A stretch of 64,000 bases of DNA from NCBI RefSeq assembly GCF_027887165.1, contig NC_077233.1, positions 231,623,872 through 231,687,871 of the forward strand, written 5' to 3'. The notes under the pieces are model-generated. The model worked only from the letters and a program-made list of their open reading frames with translations. It did no database searches and was not told the origin of the DNA. The stretch's first letter is position 1. Each line of letters starts with the position of its first letter. The translations under genes were made by a program, and so were the position numbers. Below are positions 23,555-35,032 of the stretch, in pieces. Source of the stretch: Monodelphis domestica (lineage: Eukaryota; Chordata; Mammalia; Didelphimorphia; Didelphidae).

Positions 23555-23745
23555 GGGGACAACTAGATGTCTCAATGGTTTGAAAGCCAGACCTAAAGAA
23601 AGGAGGTCCTTTGTTCAAATGTGGCCTCAGACACTTTCTAGCTATGTGACCCTGGGCAAGTCACTTAACCCCCGCTCTTACTACTATTGCCTGACAAGCA
23701 ATATATAATATTGATTGTAAGATAGAAGGTAAGGGTTTGAAAAGG
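23555..23745 (+). repeat. SINE type A (WALLSI-like)
   Basis: 'gaaagccagacctaaagaaa', 'ttgttcaaatgtggcctcag', 'gtgaccctgggcaagtcact', tail 'atattgattgtaagatagaa', 'ggtaagggtttgaaaa'. It is more diverged than the copy at 23035. Confidence 0.85.
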
Positions 23746-25169
23746 AAGTACAACCCTCCAAAAGAATCTATTTTCCCTTTCCCAGGTTTCAGAAGATTGA
23801 GTTTCCTTTAGAAGATCTCCATTCTGTTTACAGGACCCTGTTTACTAATGAGATGCATTCAAGTAAAGTACAATTTCTTCTGAAACTCATATCCCTCCAA
23901 CTTCCCTTCTTCCCCTCCTCATGCCAGCAGATGCACACTGAAATTATTTTCAAGATCCAAGCTCAAGTGACAACACATTTTTCTGGCTTAACCCCCAGGC
24001 AAAATCCCTATCCTATGCTTAAATACTGCCAATGAATTTGTAGGATATGTGTAATCTTGAGCTAGTGGCCCACAAGCTGTTTTTTTAAATGGTGCATTAT
24101 TTGCCAAAGTGAGAGTGGCATGCTGAAATCTAGGATAAAATGCTGAGTGGATGTGCAAGGATGTGGGGGGAAGGAGGAGGAATAATCAGATCTATGGCTC
24201 TTTTATGTTAAATAAACAAGCAGCTAGAAATCAAGAAAAACAGCTTTAGACTTTAACCCACTAACTAGCTAGCTAAAAGTCATTTTGCTTGGGGGTGCTT
24301 TCCAACTCTACAAACCAGCTTTTCTTTGTATATGGAATTTGTCCTTGGAAGAAGAGTTCTTTTATTGACAGTTTAAAATTCTCCCATTACAACAAAAGAA
24401 ATGTCATTTAATCACCTCCTGCCCAGGATTTTGAACCACGTAGTTAATGTTCCTTATAAAGTGAAATAGCCTGAGTGGCAAAGAACCCCAGTGATATCTG
24501 ATAAGACCTTGGTTTGGGGAGCCTGTAAATCTGTAGCTTAAGATTTCCTCCTTCTCCTATGTTTTGACACATCGAGGGACTGTGAATATTTGATGAGATG
24601 CTGAGTCTTATCCAACAACGTGTTTTCTTTTGTCAGCTTGCACTTTCCTAATTGCTTCAACCCAAATGCAGTTGGTGTTGTGGGACAAAGTCATTAAAGA
24701 CTAGTTTCAGGTGTTTGCTTTCAAAACACAAGATTCATGGTAAATCATTCCATGTTTGCAATAGTGTCTGTGGAAATGATGTCAGTAAGCATGGGAAAAT
24801 CTATCTCCCTGCATTCCTACTTAATCATTAAGCGGTAGGTAAGCATCATAATCCAGTACAATTTTTTTCCTGGTAGTCTGCTCCTCCTCTAGGTAAAGAC
24901 ATTTGAGAGAATGATAATTAAAATTATCCATTACTCCAGTGTACCAAAATAAACTGAATAGAACTGGGAAAATTTGTTACTAAAAAGTCCTATTCTCTCC
25001 CATCTTGGCATGGAAGTGTTCTAAAATACCATGCCAATGGAGTATAAGTTCTGGAAGGTCCCACCAAAATGGATAGGGTTTTTAGTCCTTTGGGTCCAAG
25101 GAGTGGTTGTATTTGTCATCTGAGGACTATCCAAGTTAGGTTTAGAGATACTCACCAAAAGATCAGTCA
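23746..25169. other. Unassigned, repeat-free stretch
   Basis: About 1.4 kb without a recognisable repeat, the longest such run in the first half. The segment 24560-24850 has balanced composition and AT-rich motif-like text (for example 'cctaattgcttcaacccaaa'). No open frame of note. Confidence 0.4.
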
Positions 25170-25310
25170 AAAGACCCCAACTCCCTTATTTCACAAATAA
25201 GGAAAGGGAAGCCCTTAGGTATTTGGACTAGTTCATTGTCACACATCAAGGGCCCCAGGTCTTCTAACTCTAGGCTAGTTCTTTCCCAACAGACTTCCAG
25301 TCACCTTCAC
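25170..25310 (-). repeat. MIR/type C SINE
   Basis: 'ttatttcacaaataaggaaa', 'tagttcattgtcacacatca', 'ccccaggtcttctaactcta' is an eroded antisense MIR-like body. Confidence 0.55.
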
Positions 25311-25737
25311 TCTCCTCTCATTGACCTGTCCAGTTGATTATCTATATTCATTTCTCTGTTCTCTTCTTTCAGATATGTTTGAAATAGATATTTAATTAAA
25401 CTATGTCTTTGAAGAAGTCCTACTTCAATGCATCAGAACATTGTGTGGAAGTGGTCTTGGGTTCTTGAAGGCTAGCCCAACCCAATGAAAACCCACAGTC
25501 TAGAAGGCCTTGCCAGGATGTAAAGTCTTTGAGTACAGATTTAATTAAAAAATGGATGTTTGTTTTCTAGGAACCAAGCTTCATTAACTTTGGAGAGGCT
25601 CCTCGCCAGAGGATCATCCATCAGGAAGAACTTTTTTTCAGTCATAACAACTCATGAAATAGTAAAGCTTTAAATCTGCTTTGGCAATTGGTTTACTCAG
25701 AGACTAAAGGAAATAGATTAGATCAATGCATTCATTG

Positions 25738-25895
25738 CTATCTCAGATGAGGACTCTCCCTCCATCAATACAGAGTCAAAGTATCACCCAGGAATACATA
25801 TCCTATATGTATCAGAGACAAGACTTGAACACAGATCTTTCTGAATCTAAGGATAGTTCTCTGTTTACTAGGTTGTAGTGCCTCTTGGTGTGCCC
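25738..25895 (-). repeat. SINE type D
   Basis: Antisense tail first: 'gatgaggactctccctccat', 'caatacagagtcaaagtatc', then the head 'cagagacaagacttgaacac'. The stretches 25311-25737 and 25896-26734 hold nothing else I recognise. Confidence 0.65.
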
Positions 25896-26734
25896 ACACT
25901 GTAAAAATCATGAATATTCAAAGTATTAGAGTAGGTATTAACTTTACAGTTCAAGTCTAGTTCAATGGCATTCCAGACCACTGCCAGTCTCAAACAGGTT
26001 TGTGATAACTTGTAATTGTAAAAGACCAGTGAACTAGACTCTCCATAGCTTGAGTACTGTCTATCAGGACATGACCTCTGTCATGAGGCCTCTCCATTGG
26101 CCTAATAGGATCTCATTTCTTTTCACACATATATGTGTCTGGGGTTATGAATATACAACCGTATAACAATGGAGCAAATGATAAAGAAATTAATTCAGGT
26201 ACCCTATTTTATTCCATCTACACACTGAGAAGCTATTTTAACAATTTTTCCCTAAGTTGGTAATATTGACATAGACTAAATGTTAATATTCCTGTCATCT
26301 AAATCAGGGGTTTCAAGAAGACTGAGCTGACCTGAGAACTAGAAGTTGTATAAGAATGTTTCTATTTTCCCTATAAATTCAGTAGCATAAATTTTTCAGG
26401 AATTTGTGCCAAACATACTCTATCTTTTGTTATCGGTTAAGTTGCTTTATGATACTTGAAATTCCTGACTACCACTTTGTCATTACATAGAAAAGCAACA
26501 TTTTCATGTAATGTAGAACTCAAGTGTTCCTGAGCAATAGTTAGAAAGTCCCTGATCTAAGCAGGGATTCAAGATTCTTTATGTGTTTCTATAAACATAA
26601 AGTGTAAGACATAAACATTTAATATAAGAACTAAAAAGGAATTAGTATGATTGACTTTTGCCTCTCTCTCCCAGTCCCAACTTTGATCATCCCTCACCTT
26701 CCCCACCTCAAAGGCAAATGCACCCTAGATTACT

Positions 26735-27010
26735 AGGAGAGAAAAGAAAGGAATAGAAAATGAAGAAATAGAATGGGAAGAGAAAGAGGGAAGAAAGTAA
26801 GGCAAGAGGTAAAGGAAGACTGGACAGAAGAGAAAACAGGAGAAGAAATGGAGAGACAATGGGAGAGTGAAAGAAAAGAGAAAGCAAAGAGATAGAAAAA
26901 TAAAGAGAAATGTTTAAAGAAGTAGGAATGAAGGGGGAAGAGTAAGAAAAGATAAAGAGGACAGGGAGAAGAAATGAAGATAGGAATTGACTGAAGGAAA
27001 GAGAATAATA
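26735..27010 (+). repeat. Purine-rich tract
   Basis: Irregular (GA)n with AAG and GGAA units for about 275 bases and few pyrimidines. Confidence 0.85.
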
Positions 27011-27029
27011 AGAGTTATGTATTTTCAGA

Positions 27030-27145
27030 ACAGGGTAGCTAGGTGGTGCAGTGAATAGAGTGCTGGGCCAGGAAAGTTCATCTTGAGTTCATATCTGGCC
27101 CCACTCACTTCAATGACTGAAAATGATTGAACAACCAATATCAAG
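27030..27145 (+). repeat. SINE type B, internally deleted
   Basis: The head 'ggtagctaggtggtgcagtg', 'aatagagtgctgggccagga' is joined directly to the tail 'aatgactgaaaatgattgaa'. Most of the CORE is missing. Confidence 0.75.
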
Positions 27146-27574
27146 AACCAAGTCAGAAGTTCCTTTGCCCAAACTCTGATGCCAGCACCCCCGTGGAGAA
27201 ATATTCTGACAAATGAGAGCCTAAAAGACACTGAGGAAATTACACAACTTGAACTCTAAGTGGAGAGAGACCCCAACTACTCCCAAAGAAACCCAAACCC
27301 AATCTGAAAGATATGGCATTGTCTAGACAAAAGAGGACATGAACAACAACAACAAAAAATAGTTTCATCCATGGTACAACCATCCAGTTATCACTTAATA
27401 TTTAGTCAACTCTGCCAGGGGTGAGGTTGGATATGAATATGGAGAAAGTTATCAAGCAGACAGCTACAGAATGCCTCCAGATAAACAAGGTACATTTTGC
27501 ATATCAGGACAGAGATTCCTTTAGAGCTGTCCATGGTGATTGCCATTGCTCTGCTTCTGAATTGCTCTGGCAGA
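27146..27574. other. Unassigned stretch
   Basis: No repeat or gene is recognised. Confidence 0.35.
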
Positions 27575-27800
27575 CCTCTTGTCCACTTTGGTCATTTCAA
27601 TCATATTTGACTCTTTGTTACCCCATTTGGGGTTTTCTTGGTAAAGATATTGGAATGGTTTGCCATTTCTTTCTCCAACTCATTTGACAGCAACTTACCC
27701 AGGGTCATACAGTTAGTAAATGTCTAACACTGACATTGAACTCAGGAATTCTGACTCCAGGCCCAGCATTCTATCCACTGTGCCACCTAGTTGCCCCAAT
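27575..27800 (-). repeat. SINE type B (CORE-SINE with RTE/Bov-B-like tail)
   Basis: Antisense: 'tgactctttgttaccccatt', 'tggggttttcttggtaaaga', 'ggtttgccatttctttctcc', CORE 'acttacccagggtcatacag', head 'attctatccactgtgccacc', 'tagttgccc'. Confidence 0.88.
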
Positions 27801-28064
27801 CTTGTCTTACTGACCTACTGACCCTGCTCAAAACTTAGCATATTCACATCCAATGTTTAGTGGGAGACCTTCTGTTACTAAGTCCAAGATGAATTTCCAC
27901 ATGCCTATACATTACATTGTGACATAAGTACATAACTCATGTCTTGGGACATGAATACAATATTTTGTACTCCTACTAGCTCATCTATGAAGAAAGTGCT
28001 TTATATGGTTTTGAGTTCTGATTCAATTTCACTGTTTAACTTCATGCAGAGCCTCAGATATTAC

Positions 28065-28345
28065 TCAGGAAACATAAATGGAAATAAAATCAAAAATAAT
28101 AAAAAAAAATGAATGTTGCAAAATTGCTATGAATAACAAGCTTAGTCCCAAGACATGAGAAGATGCCTTTTCCTTTTCCTTTGTAGAGGTGGGTGGTGGG
28201 CTCTGCAGGTGTTGAAACACTGTGTATTATATCAGATTTTTTGGAAGTATTGATGAACTTTTTTGATGTTTTCTTTTTCATCTGCTTTTTATTTTTTTTT
28301 AATTTATAAGGGATATCTCTCTGTGGTAAGAGGGAAATGGGACAC
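28065..28345 (+). mobile_element. L1/HAL1 3' end
   Basis: 'aaaaatgaatgttgcaaaat', 'cctttgtagaggtgggtggt', 'gaacttttttgatgttttct', 'ataagggatatctctctgtg' match the marsupial HAL1-type 3' UTR layout. Confidence 0.65.
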
Positions 28346-28376
28346 AGGTGGGAAAATAGATGATATAAAAACAGAG

Positions 28377-28382
28377 GATATA

Positions 28383-28430
<48 letters not shown>
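28377..28430. repeat. (TA)n microsatellite
   Basis: About 26 TA units with one CA interruption. The bases 28431-29124 after it are unassigned. Confidence 0.95.
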
Positions 28431-28433
<3 letters not shown>

Positions 28434-29124
28434 GTTAAAAATTTTTCATTGCACCTAGATTCTGCTTTCAATCACTGAAGAGAAATGGAAAAACATGGGC
28501 ATAAAAAGAGATTTCCATTCTCTTGTTTCCCCCCTCAGTCCTCAAACTAAGTATACATGTATATATGTCAAAATGAATCAGCCCTTGGATTGCATCAACA
28601 TCAAAAATGTTCAAAATTCTCATTTTCCATCCTGTAGTGAATGATTGTTCACTACTGAGGCTGCCTTGGGAAAGTTATTTTGATGTATTTCAGTAAAGAG
28701 GGGCATTTGACTTTCAATTCTGTCAAATGGGATTTAAAATGAACTTGTACTCTATTTCACACCCCTTTTTAGTATTGAGTTAAGCCAGCTTGATACAATC
28801 ACTACTTGCACAATTTTAATGTGATAAGTTGCTAATTTGATTGGATTCAATGAGATGTAAATGATTGGATTCAATAAAGAACAGAGAGAACATTTCATTC
28901 TGCCCTGGTGGAAGCTCCCTAGCTCCTCATTGATCTCATTAGTTACAGTAGGTTTCTGTCCTCCAGGAAGAGAGAGAAGAGCTTGGAGCCCTCCTTTAGA
29001 TTTGGTTGATAATCATCAGTGAATGACCAACTATCCTTTAGTCTCTCTAACATGAAACAAAGGAGCCTATTGGGGTGCAAATTACTCTCTATAATTTAAC
29101 AAAACCAGTAAAATGGATTTCAGA

Positions 29125-29312
29125 AAAGGATCCTGCTAGGCAGCATGGTGGATAGAGCACCAGCCCTGGAGTTGGGAAGAACTGGATTCAAATGTAACCT
29201 CAGACTCATCACACCTACAAAACCCTGCACTAAACAGTTGCCTAGCCTTTGCCATTGTTCTGTCTTAGAATTGAAACTAAGACAGAAGTTAAGGGTTTAA
29301 AAAAAAAAAAAG
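29125..29312 (+). repeat. SINE type A with poly(A)
   Basis: 'gctaggcagcatggtggata', 'actggattcaaatgtaacct', 'tgttctgtcttagaattgaa', 'gaagttaagggttt', then a run of A. Confidence 0.8.
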
Positions 29313-29671
29313 GATCTAGCCTGGGCCAAAGTCCACCCATACCTGTCACACCCTCCACATAGCACTGTCTTGCTCTATTGCTAAAGCTGCTACAAAACCG
29401 TAAGCAAGAAAATTGCATTTCTTGAGTGTTACTATTTGCAAAAGGTCTCTGCTGCAAAATGTATGACTTGACTTATTGCAAAATAAATGTCTACATGTGG
29501 TAGAAAGTATCATTTTCTAGCATTAAAAATATGCATTTTAAAGTTACATCAAAAGGCTTTTTCTGTGGTGTTTCCCCCACGTGGACACTGTCCCAAGGAA
29601 GCTGCATACTTTTCCCATTTATAATTCCACCTTTAACAACTGACTCCCATTCATCCTTTTGGTACTGACTC
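29313..29671. other. Unassigned stretch
   Basis: No repeat or gene is recognised. Confidence 0.35.
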
Positions 29672-29828
29672 TATGGAGGCAGCATATGCCTATGAAAAGG
29701 TCTGTGGCCCAATATAGACATAAAGAGACCCAGTTTCTGGCTCAGAATTTGCCATGAACTAGCTAAATGATCTCAACTTCCTTGTTTCCTCACCTATAAA
29801 AAAGGGGGTAATAATAATAATAATGAAA
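29672..29828 (+). repeat. MIR-type SINE
   Basis: 'gagacccagtttctggctca', 'tgaactagctaaatgatctc', 'ttgtttcctcacctataaaa', ending in (AAT)n at 29811-29824. Confidence 0.65.
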
Positions 29829-30050
29829 GCAGGGCAAAATAGAGAGATACCTAGAGTCAGGAAGATCTGTGTTCAAATTCTGCCTTTGATATATAGTGGC
29901 TAGGTGACTCTGGGATAGTCACTTAACCTCTTCATAACCCCATAGGCAACTCTCTGAGTTTATAAATTGCAGAGCAGTTGTTTGTCTGTATGGGTAGAGG
30001 GAATTTTTCTCATCAGGGAGCTTCATACTCTGATAAAATCATTGAAAATT
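29829..30050 (+). repeat. SINE type D
   Basis: 'cctagagtcaggaagatctg', 'ctaggtgactctgggatagt', 'ggcaactctctgagtttata', tail 'gggtagagggaatttttctc'. Confidence 0.75.
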
Positions 30051-30179
30051 ATTGAAAAATACTAATAATAAATCCTACTTTTCCTAGATCACAGAGTTGG
30101 GGTAAAGGGGGAATGAGATCATCTGTTGAAAAGTTTTGGAAAAGGAAAATTCTTAGCATGTGAATGCATAGTGTTTAGA

Positions 30180-30420
30180 TTAGGCAATGTAATATAATGG
30201 GCAGTGCTATGGATCAAGAATCAAGACAGGTGGGTTTGAATCCCACCTCAGATACTAGCTGTTTGAACATAGGCAAATCACTGAACGAACATCTCTAATC
30301 TTCCATTTCCTCGCCTGTAAAACAGGGCTGATCATCTTTGCTTTGCCTACCTCCTGGGGTGTTTGTGAGGAAAGCCCTTAAAGTGCTAGCATTACAAGGT
30401 ATCATTAGTGTGTCATTAAA
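30180..30420 (+). repeat. MIR/Ther-type SINE
   Basis: 'gggtttgaatcccacctcag', 'tttcctcgcctgtaaaacag', 'ctacctcctggggtgtttgt', 'aagcccttaaagtgctagca' give a nearly full-length MIR-like order. Confidence 0.75.
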
Positions 30421-30739
30421 TGGTAAATCTCAGGGATAGCTTCTAATGAAGCATACTTCCCACTGGATGTTTTCTGTTCCTTAAGGAATGGGGAAAAGTG
30501 TTACAAATCTGTGCTTTGTAACCCAAGGTGAGTCCTTGAGGTGACATCTCTGTAACATTTCCTGACTGTTAAGGGATGGCATGGAAAAGTACCATGAGGA
30601 CTGGAGGGATGTCTGATCCACCTTCAAAATATGCCCTTCACAATCTATTTTGGTCAATTCTTTCACATCCAGAAATCCATTTATAAAATGTATTCCTGCA
30701 AGGAATGTGCAATTATCTATTGAATAGAATGTATATGAA

Positions 30740-30820
30740 GAAAAAAAGTGTTAGACAGTAGGGAAAAAGAGAAATAAAAAGCAGCCTTTGTCTTCAAGGA
30801 GTTTGCAATCTAGCTGAAAA
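30740..30820 (+). repeat. L2 LINE internal fragment
   Basis: 'cagcctttgtcttcaaggag', 'tttgcaatctag' is the L2 block that also appears at 17095 and 41900. The region between 30421 and 30739 is unassigned. Confidence 0.5.
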
Positions 30821-31176
30821 TTTGCCTAGACCACTAAAGGAGTCTGAATACTGTTGTACTGACTGGACTTGGACTCTGCTTCCCTGTCAGTGGGGCATAG
30901 AGAAAAGGATTTGGGATTTGTAGTCAGAAGACCTCGGTTTGGACCCTGGCTGGGCTTTCATCTGTTTGATTTGGGGCAAATCATTTCATTTTTCTGGGTC
31001 TGTAAAATGAGGGATTATACTTGATGATTTCTAAGATCCCTTCCAGGTGTAAATCGATGATTCTCTCATCAAAATTCATTTCTGAGGCTACTCAGCACTT
31101 AATTTTTTATCATTATTCAAATCACCATTTCTAGAGACTGACAGTAAAAGAATATTTTTTTAAATGACAATTCCCA

Positions 31177-32118
31177 TACCTGCCCTCCCCTCCCTCTCAA
31201 ATACCTCACTACCCCTCCCTTGGCATTGTCCACTTTCTTTCCCTCTGAAGTTTAAGGTATTTCAAAGCTGAAAGGGAGTGGGGTAGATTTGTAATTATCT
31301 TCATTCTGCCTTTATCTGATTCAGATGAAGGTGAAACTCATCATACACATTTCCTACACCCTTTCCTCCCTGACTATATTCTTTTTATCTTATATCTTTC
31401 TATTATGCAATAGTGATTTACCTCCCTTTTTCCCCCAGTATAGTCTCCTAGCCTTCACATTTTTGTCTTTTTCTAAGACCATTAAAAATCACCTTTGGTC
31501 CTCCTTTTTTTAACTTTTCTCTGACCCTTAAAGATATTAGCATTCTGAGAAGTCATTTGTTTTTTATTCTCCTATTAACATGTAAACAATTCTTCCCCAA
31601 ATAGTCTCCTTTTTTTAAAAAACCTTTACTCTGTCTTAATCAACATAGTGCCTTGTTTCCAAGGCAGAAGAAAAGTGAGGACTAAGCAAAGGAGATTAAG
31701 TGACCTGCCCAGGGTCACACACCTAGTAATGATCTGAGGTCAAATTTGAACCCTGGACCTCCTATCTCTAGGTCTGACTCTCAATCCACTGAGCCACCTA
31801 GCTGCCCCAAAATATTCTCTTTTAATTAAACAAAAATGTATATCTTTCTATGTTTCCTTTTTGCTCCTTCACATCCCAAAATATCTAACCATTTCTGCCT
31901 TTCTCATCAACAATCTTAGTATTACTCTATTCCATTAAAGATCCATTTTTCCCCAATAGAATTAGAATTAGTTTTAATAGACAGTTCATCTTTGAATGTA
32001 AATCTTTAACTTTTGCCTTTTGGAACATTATAGTCCAAACTCTTTATTCCTTTATAGTAATAACTGCTAAGTCTCCTGTGATCCATACTGTGTTTAAGTA
32101 GGAAGCTACTTAAACTCA
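31177..32118 (-). mobile_element. L1-related insertion, antisense
   Basis: Text near 31960-32090 ('gccttttggaacattatagt', 'gtaataactgctaagtctcc') matches a long antisense block familiar from marsupial L1-type repeats. Similar flanks, 'aaatgacaattccc' (31163-31176) and 'aaatgacattttccc' (32119-32133), suggest a target site duplication. A type A SINE sits inside. No open frame remains, and the exact part of the element is uncertain. Confidence 0.55.
31610..31808 (-). repeat. SINE type A, antisense, nested in the L1-related piece
   Basis: Starts as a T-run and 'aaacctttactctgtcttaa', continues 'ttaagtgacctgcccagggt', and ends at 'ccactgagccacctagctgc'. Flanks 'aaatagtctcc' (31599-31609) and 'aaatattctct' (31810-31820) look like its site duplication. 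Confidence 0.85.
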
Positions 32119-32447
32119 AAATGACATTTTCCCCAAAACATTGGTTTCTTAACCTGGTGTCTGCAGGTAATTCAATATATTTGGGCCTCTATTTCATGTT
32201 CTATAAAATTAAAGATGTGTATTCGATGGTCTCACAGATTCCCTTTGACTCTGAACCTACAAACCTCTTATCAAATCCAACTGCTGAGATGATCTTGACT
32301 TTAATTCCTCATCATTAACCAACTGACCATTTCTAGAGAAAGACAACTAAAGAAACCATTTCCAAAAATATTGGCTCTAATACTAGCTGTGTGACTCTGG
32401 GCCTCAATTTCCTGAAGTTACACAAGATCAAGGATTCTTAAATTTTT

Positions 32448-32612
32448 ATCTCTTATACAGTTTGGGATATTTAGTGAATCATATGGCCTCCTCAGAATAT
32501 TTTTAAATTCATAAAATAAAATATATGTTTACAAATGAAATCAATTACATTGAAGTAGCAATTAAAATATTTTTTAAAACTAATTCTCAGACACCAGGTT
32601 AAGGTCCATCTT
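32448..32612. mobile_element. hAT-like nonautonomous element (family 1, copy 1)
   Basis: The ends resemble 'gattcttaaatttttatctc' and 'gacaccaggttaagg', with the internal 'cataaaataaaatatatgtt' and 'gaaatcaattacattgaagt'. The same internal order appears at 49953-50130. It interrupts a type C SINE whose tail resumes at about 32605. Confidence 0.6.
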
Positions 32613-33146
32613 CTAATTCTAAATCTATAATTCAATTATCAAAGCCCATTCCTGAAACTATATGATTTTAATTCCTTATCATTAGTCAATTGTCCATTTC
32701 TAGAGAAAACCAGCATGAGGATACTTCCAAAAAATACTGTCTTTAATACTAACTGTGTGAACATAGGTAGGGAACTTAAGCTCACTGGGTGTCTTTTTCC
32801 TATCCTTTACTACACAGGGTTGTTGTAAGTAGAGTGCTAGGGACAGTGACTGGAAAGAGGACTATGTTTGGAGTCAAAAGACAGGGTCTTGAATTCCACT
32901 TACTAGCTGTGTGGCTTTTGTCTCTGAGCCTCCATTTTCTCATCTCAAAAGTGAAGGTTGGACTAGCTGACTTCTGAGGTCTTTTCTAGATTTGAATTTC
33001 TTATTTTAAACCCATAAATGCTCCCATAAATTGGGGTCATTGTTGTTATTGCCATGATTATTGCTATTATCAAATACACATCTGAATAGGATAGAAAGAA
33101 GAGCTGTTCATTATTTTGTTCATTTGGGGAACTCCAGGACAAGGAA

Positions 33147-33400
33147 GGGTATCTACATGGGGCAGTGGATAGCATGCTAGATCTGGAGTCAGAAAGATTC
33201 ATCCTCTTGAGTTCAACTCTGACCTCAGACATTTACTAGTTGTATGGCCTTGGGCAAGTCACTTAATCCCATTGGCCCCAGTTTACTCATTTGTTGAATG
33301 AATTAGAGAAGGAAATAGCAAATCACTCCAGCATATTTGTCAATTAAACCCCAAATGAGATCATGAAGATTCTGACACAACTAAACAAAGCAACAAAATA
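33147..33400 (+). repeat. SINE type B
   Basis: 'gggcagtggatagcatgcta', 'tggccttgggcaagtcactt', 'gagaaggaaatagcaaatca', tail 'aaaccccaaatgagatcatg', 'cacaactaaacaaagcaaca'. Confidence 0.85.
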
Positions 33401-33402
33401 AA

Positions 33403-33600
33403 ACAAAGGCAAGGAACTTCCCTCTATCAATATAGATCAGCATCTTCTCTGCAACTTAGAAACTTAGAGACTACATAGTTCTTAGAAAGCTGAAACATTA
33501 TGATTTACCCAGGGTCACACAGTTGGTATACATCAGAGGTAGGATTTGAACTTAGGTCTTCTTCAAAAACTATCTCTCTTTAACATCTCTGATTAAGAGA
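33403..33600 (-). repeat. SINE type D
   Basis: 'aacttccctctatcaatata', 'atcttctctgcaacttagaa', 'acccagggtcacacagttgg', 'ttgaacttaggtcttctt'. It is placed back to back with the preceding type B SINE. Confidence 0.75.
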
Positions 33601-33725
33601 TTTTTTGCTATAATTCTGGGCAAATTCTGTATCTCCCTGTTATGTCAGTATTATAACAAAGCTTATACTTGTCTAATGACTAAACAAAAGATTTAGCTGG
33701 TAATTAATTAGAGAGTTCTAATCTA

Positions 33726-33990
33726 AAAAATGGGCAGCTAGTTAGTGCAGTGGATAGAGTGCCATGCCTATACTCAGAAGGACCTGGGTTCAAATCCAGC
33801 CTCAGATGCTATATGTATTACTCTAGGCAAATCACTTAACCTTCTTAGCCTCAATTTCCTCATCTGTAAAATGAACTAGAGAAGAAAATGACAAATTACT
33901 CCAGTATCTTTGCCAAGAAAACTCCTAATGGTGTCACAAAGAGTCGCACAAGACTGAAATGACTTAACAAGAAGTCTAAAAGATGCCAAC
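33726..33990 (+). repeat. SINE type B
   Basis: Full order: 'gggcagctagttagtgcagt', 'ggatagagtgccatgcctat', 'tcctcatctgtaaaatgaac', 'ctccagtatctttgccaaga', 'tcacaaagagtcgcacaaga'. Confidence 0.9.
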
Positions 33991-34785
33991 TAACCAGTTT
34001 GACTACACCTGACCAAAAGAAGTTGAAAAAGTCCCCTCAAGTCTTGAGTAGAAAGGTAGCCTTTAAGATGTTTAGCTTGCCCCTAGGTAGGTCATGAAGT
34101 TAGGTATCAGGAGAGAGAGAATGTCAGTCTGGACTGGGTACCTGTGGGACCTTGCCCCACTCCAGTAAATCTATCTTTAACACTCACTGCCTCTTACATC
34201 CTTCTTGCCCTGTCCCAGGCTCCAACCCTCTAGGCAATCAAACCCCAACTAAAAACAGAAATAAACTTATTGGGATTTTTTTAAAGCCTCAGCTGGGGCT
34301 GCCTCTGGGTTAGCCTTCCTATGCTCTGGCTCCCGAATAGCCATAAAAGGAGTGAGTCAATAGTTTAGTCACCACTCAGCTTCCAGCATAGATTGGATTA
34401 GAGAACAAAGTTAAACAGAGAAAGCCCAAAGCCATAAGGGCAGACAGGGAATCATTTCATCTCTGTCTGGACTGAGGCACTGTAGGTGTTAAGTCTTCCA
34501 AGTGCCACTGTCTTTTGAGTGGGGCTTGATTGAGATAGAATTGATTGGAGTTTAAGTGGATTCTTCTCTAAGGCTGCTGGTGTAGATCTTTCTCTTGTTT
34601 GACTCAAGCAGCTGTTTGAGAAGCCATAATATAGATAGATAAGAAATACAAGCAAACAAGTGCCCCCAAGTGGCTTAGATTCTAATGAAGGAAGACAATA
34701 TATGGGAAAGAGAGGAATAGTACCTTTTATGATCTTCTGATATTCCAAAGAGTAGGAAACAGGTTCAACTTTCCACAATGATACA
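33991..34785. other. Unassigned, possible eroded LTR piece
   Basis: The segment 34060-34450 contains 'aaaaacagaaataaacttat', recalling LTR polyadenylation regions. A minus-strand frame (34452-34838, 128 codons) shows no known domain. I cannot assign it. Confidence 0.25.
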
Positions 34786-35031
34786 GAGCTTTGTTGTTCT
34801 TGTTTGGTCATTTCAGTGGCATCTAACTGTGACTCCATTTAGAGTTTTCTTGGCAATGATACTGGAGTGGTTTGCCATTTCCTTCTCCAGCTCATTTTAT
34901 AGATGAGGAAATTGAGGCAAAGAGGATTAAGCGACTTGCCCAGGATCACACAGCTGGAGCTTGGATTTGAATTTGGGTCTTCCTGACCCCATGCCTGGTA
35001 CTGTATCTACTGCACCACCTAGATGTCCCAA
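34786..35031 (-). repeat. SINE type B
   Basis: Nearly full length: 'ttgttcttgtttggtcattt', 'gtggtttgccatttccttct', 'gacttgcccaggatcacaca', 'gtatctactgcaccacctag'. Confidence 0.92.
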
Positions 35032-35032
35032 T

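Larger units (their letters stand above)
30893..33005 (+). repeat. Tandem array of a SINE-plus-spacer unit, three spacer copies
   Basis: A spacer of about 100 bases occurs at about 31068-31176, 32276-32375 and 32641-32745. Shared text includes 'taattcctcatcattaacca' or variants and 'ccatttctagaga'. Each copy follows the end of a type C SINE ('gatcccttccaggtgtaaat', 'gattccctttgactctgaac', 'gtccatcttctaattctaaa') and leads into the next SINE body. Unit length without later insertions is about 200-250 bases. Unit 1 is opened by an antisense L1-like insertion and unit 2 by a hAT-like element. The last SINE ends near 33005 ('gaggtcttttctagatttga'). Confidence 0.65.

Noticed and set aside
28377-28430. 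TA repeat as an origin or attachment site
   Set aside because: It is an ordinary dinucleotide microsatellite. Nothing around it supports replication or integration functions.
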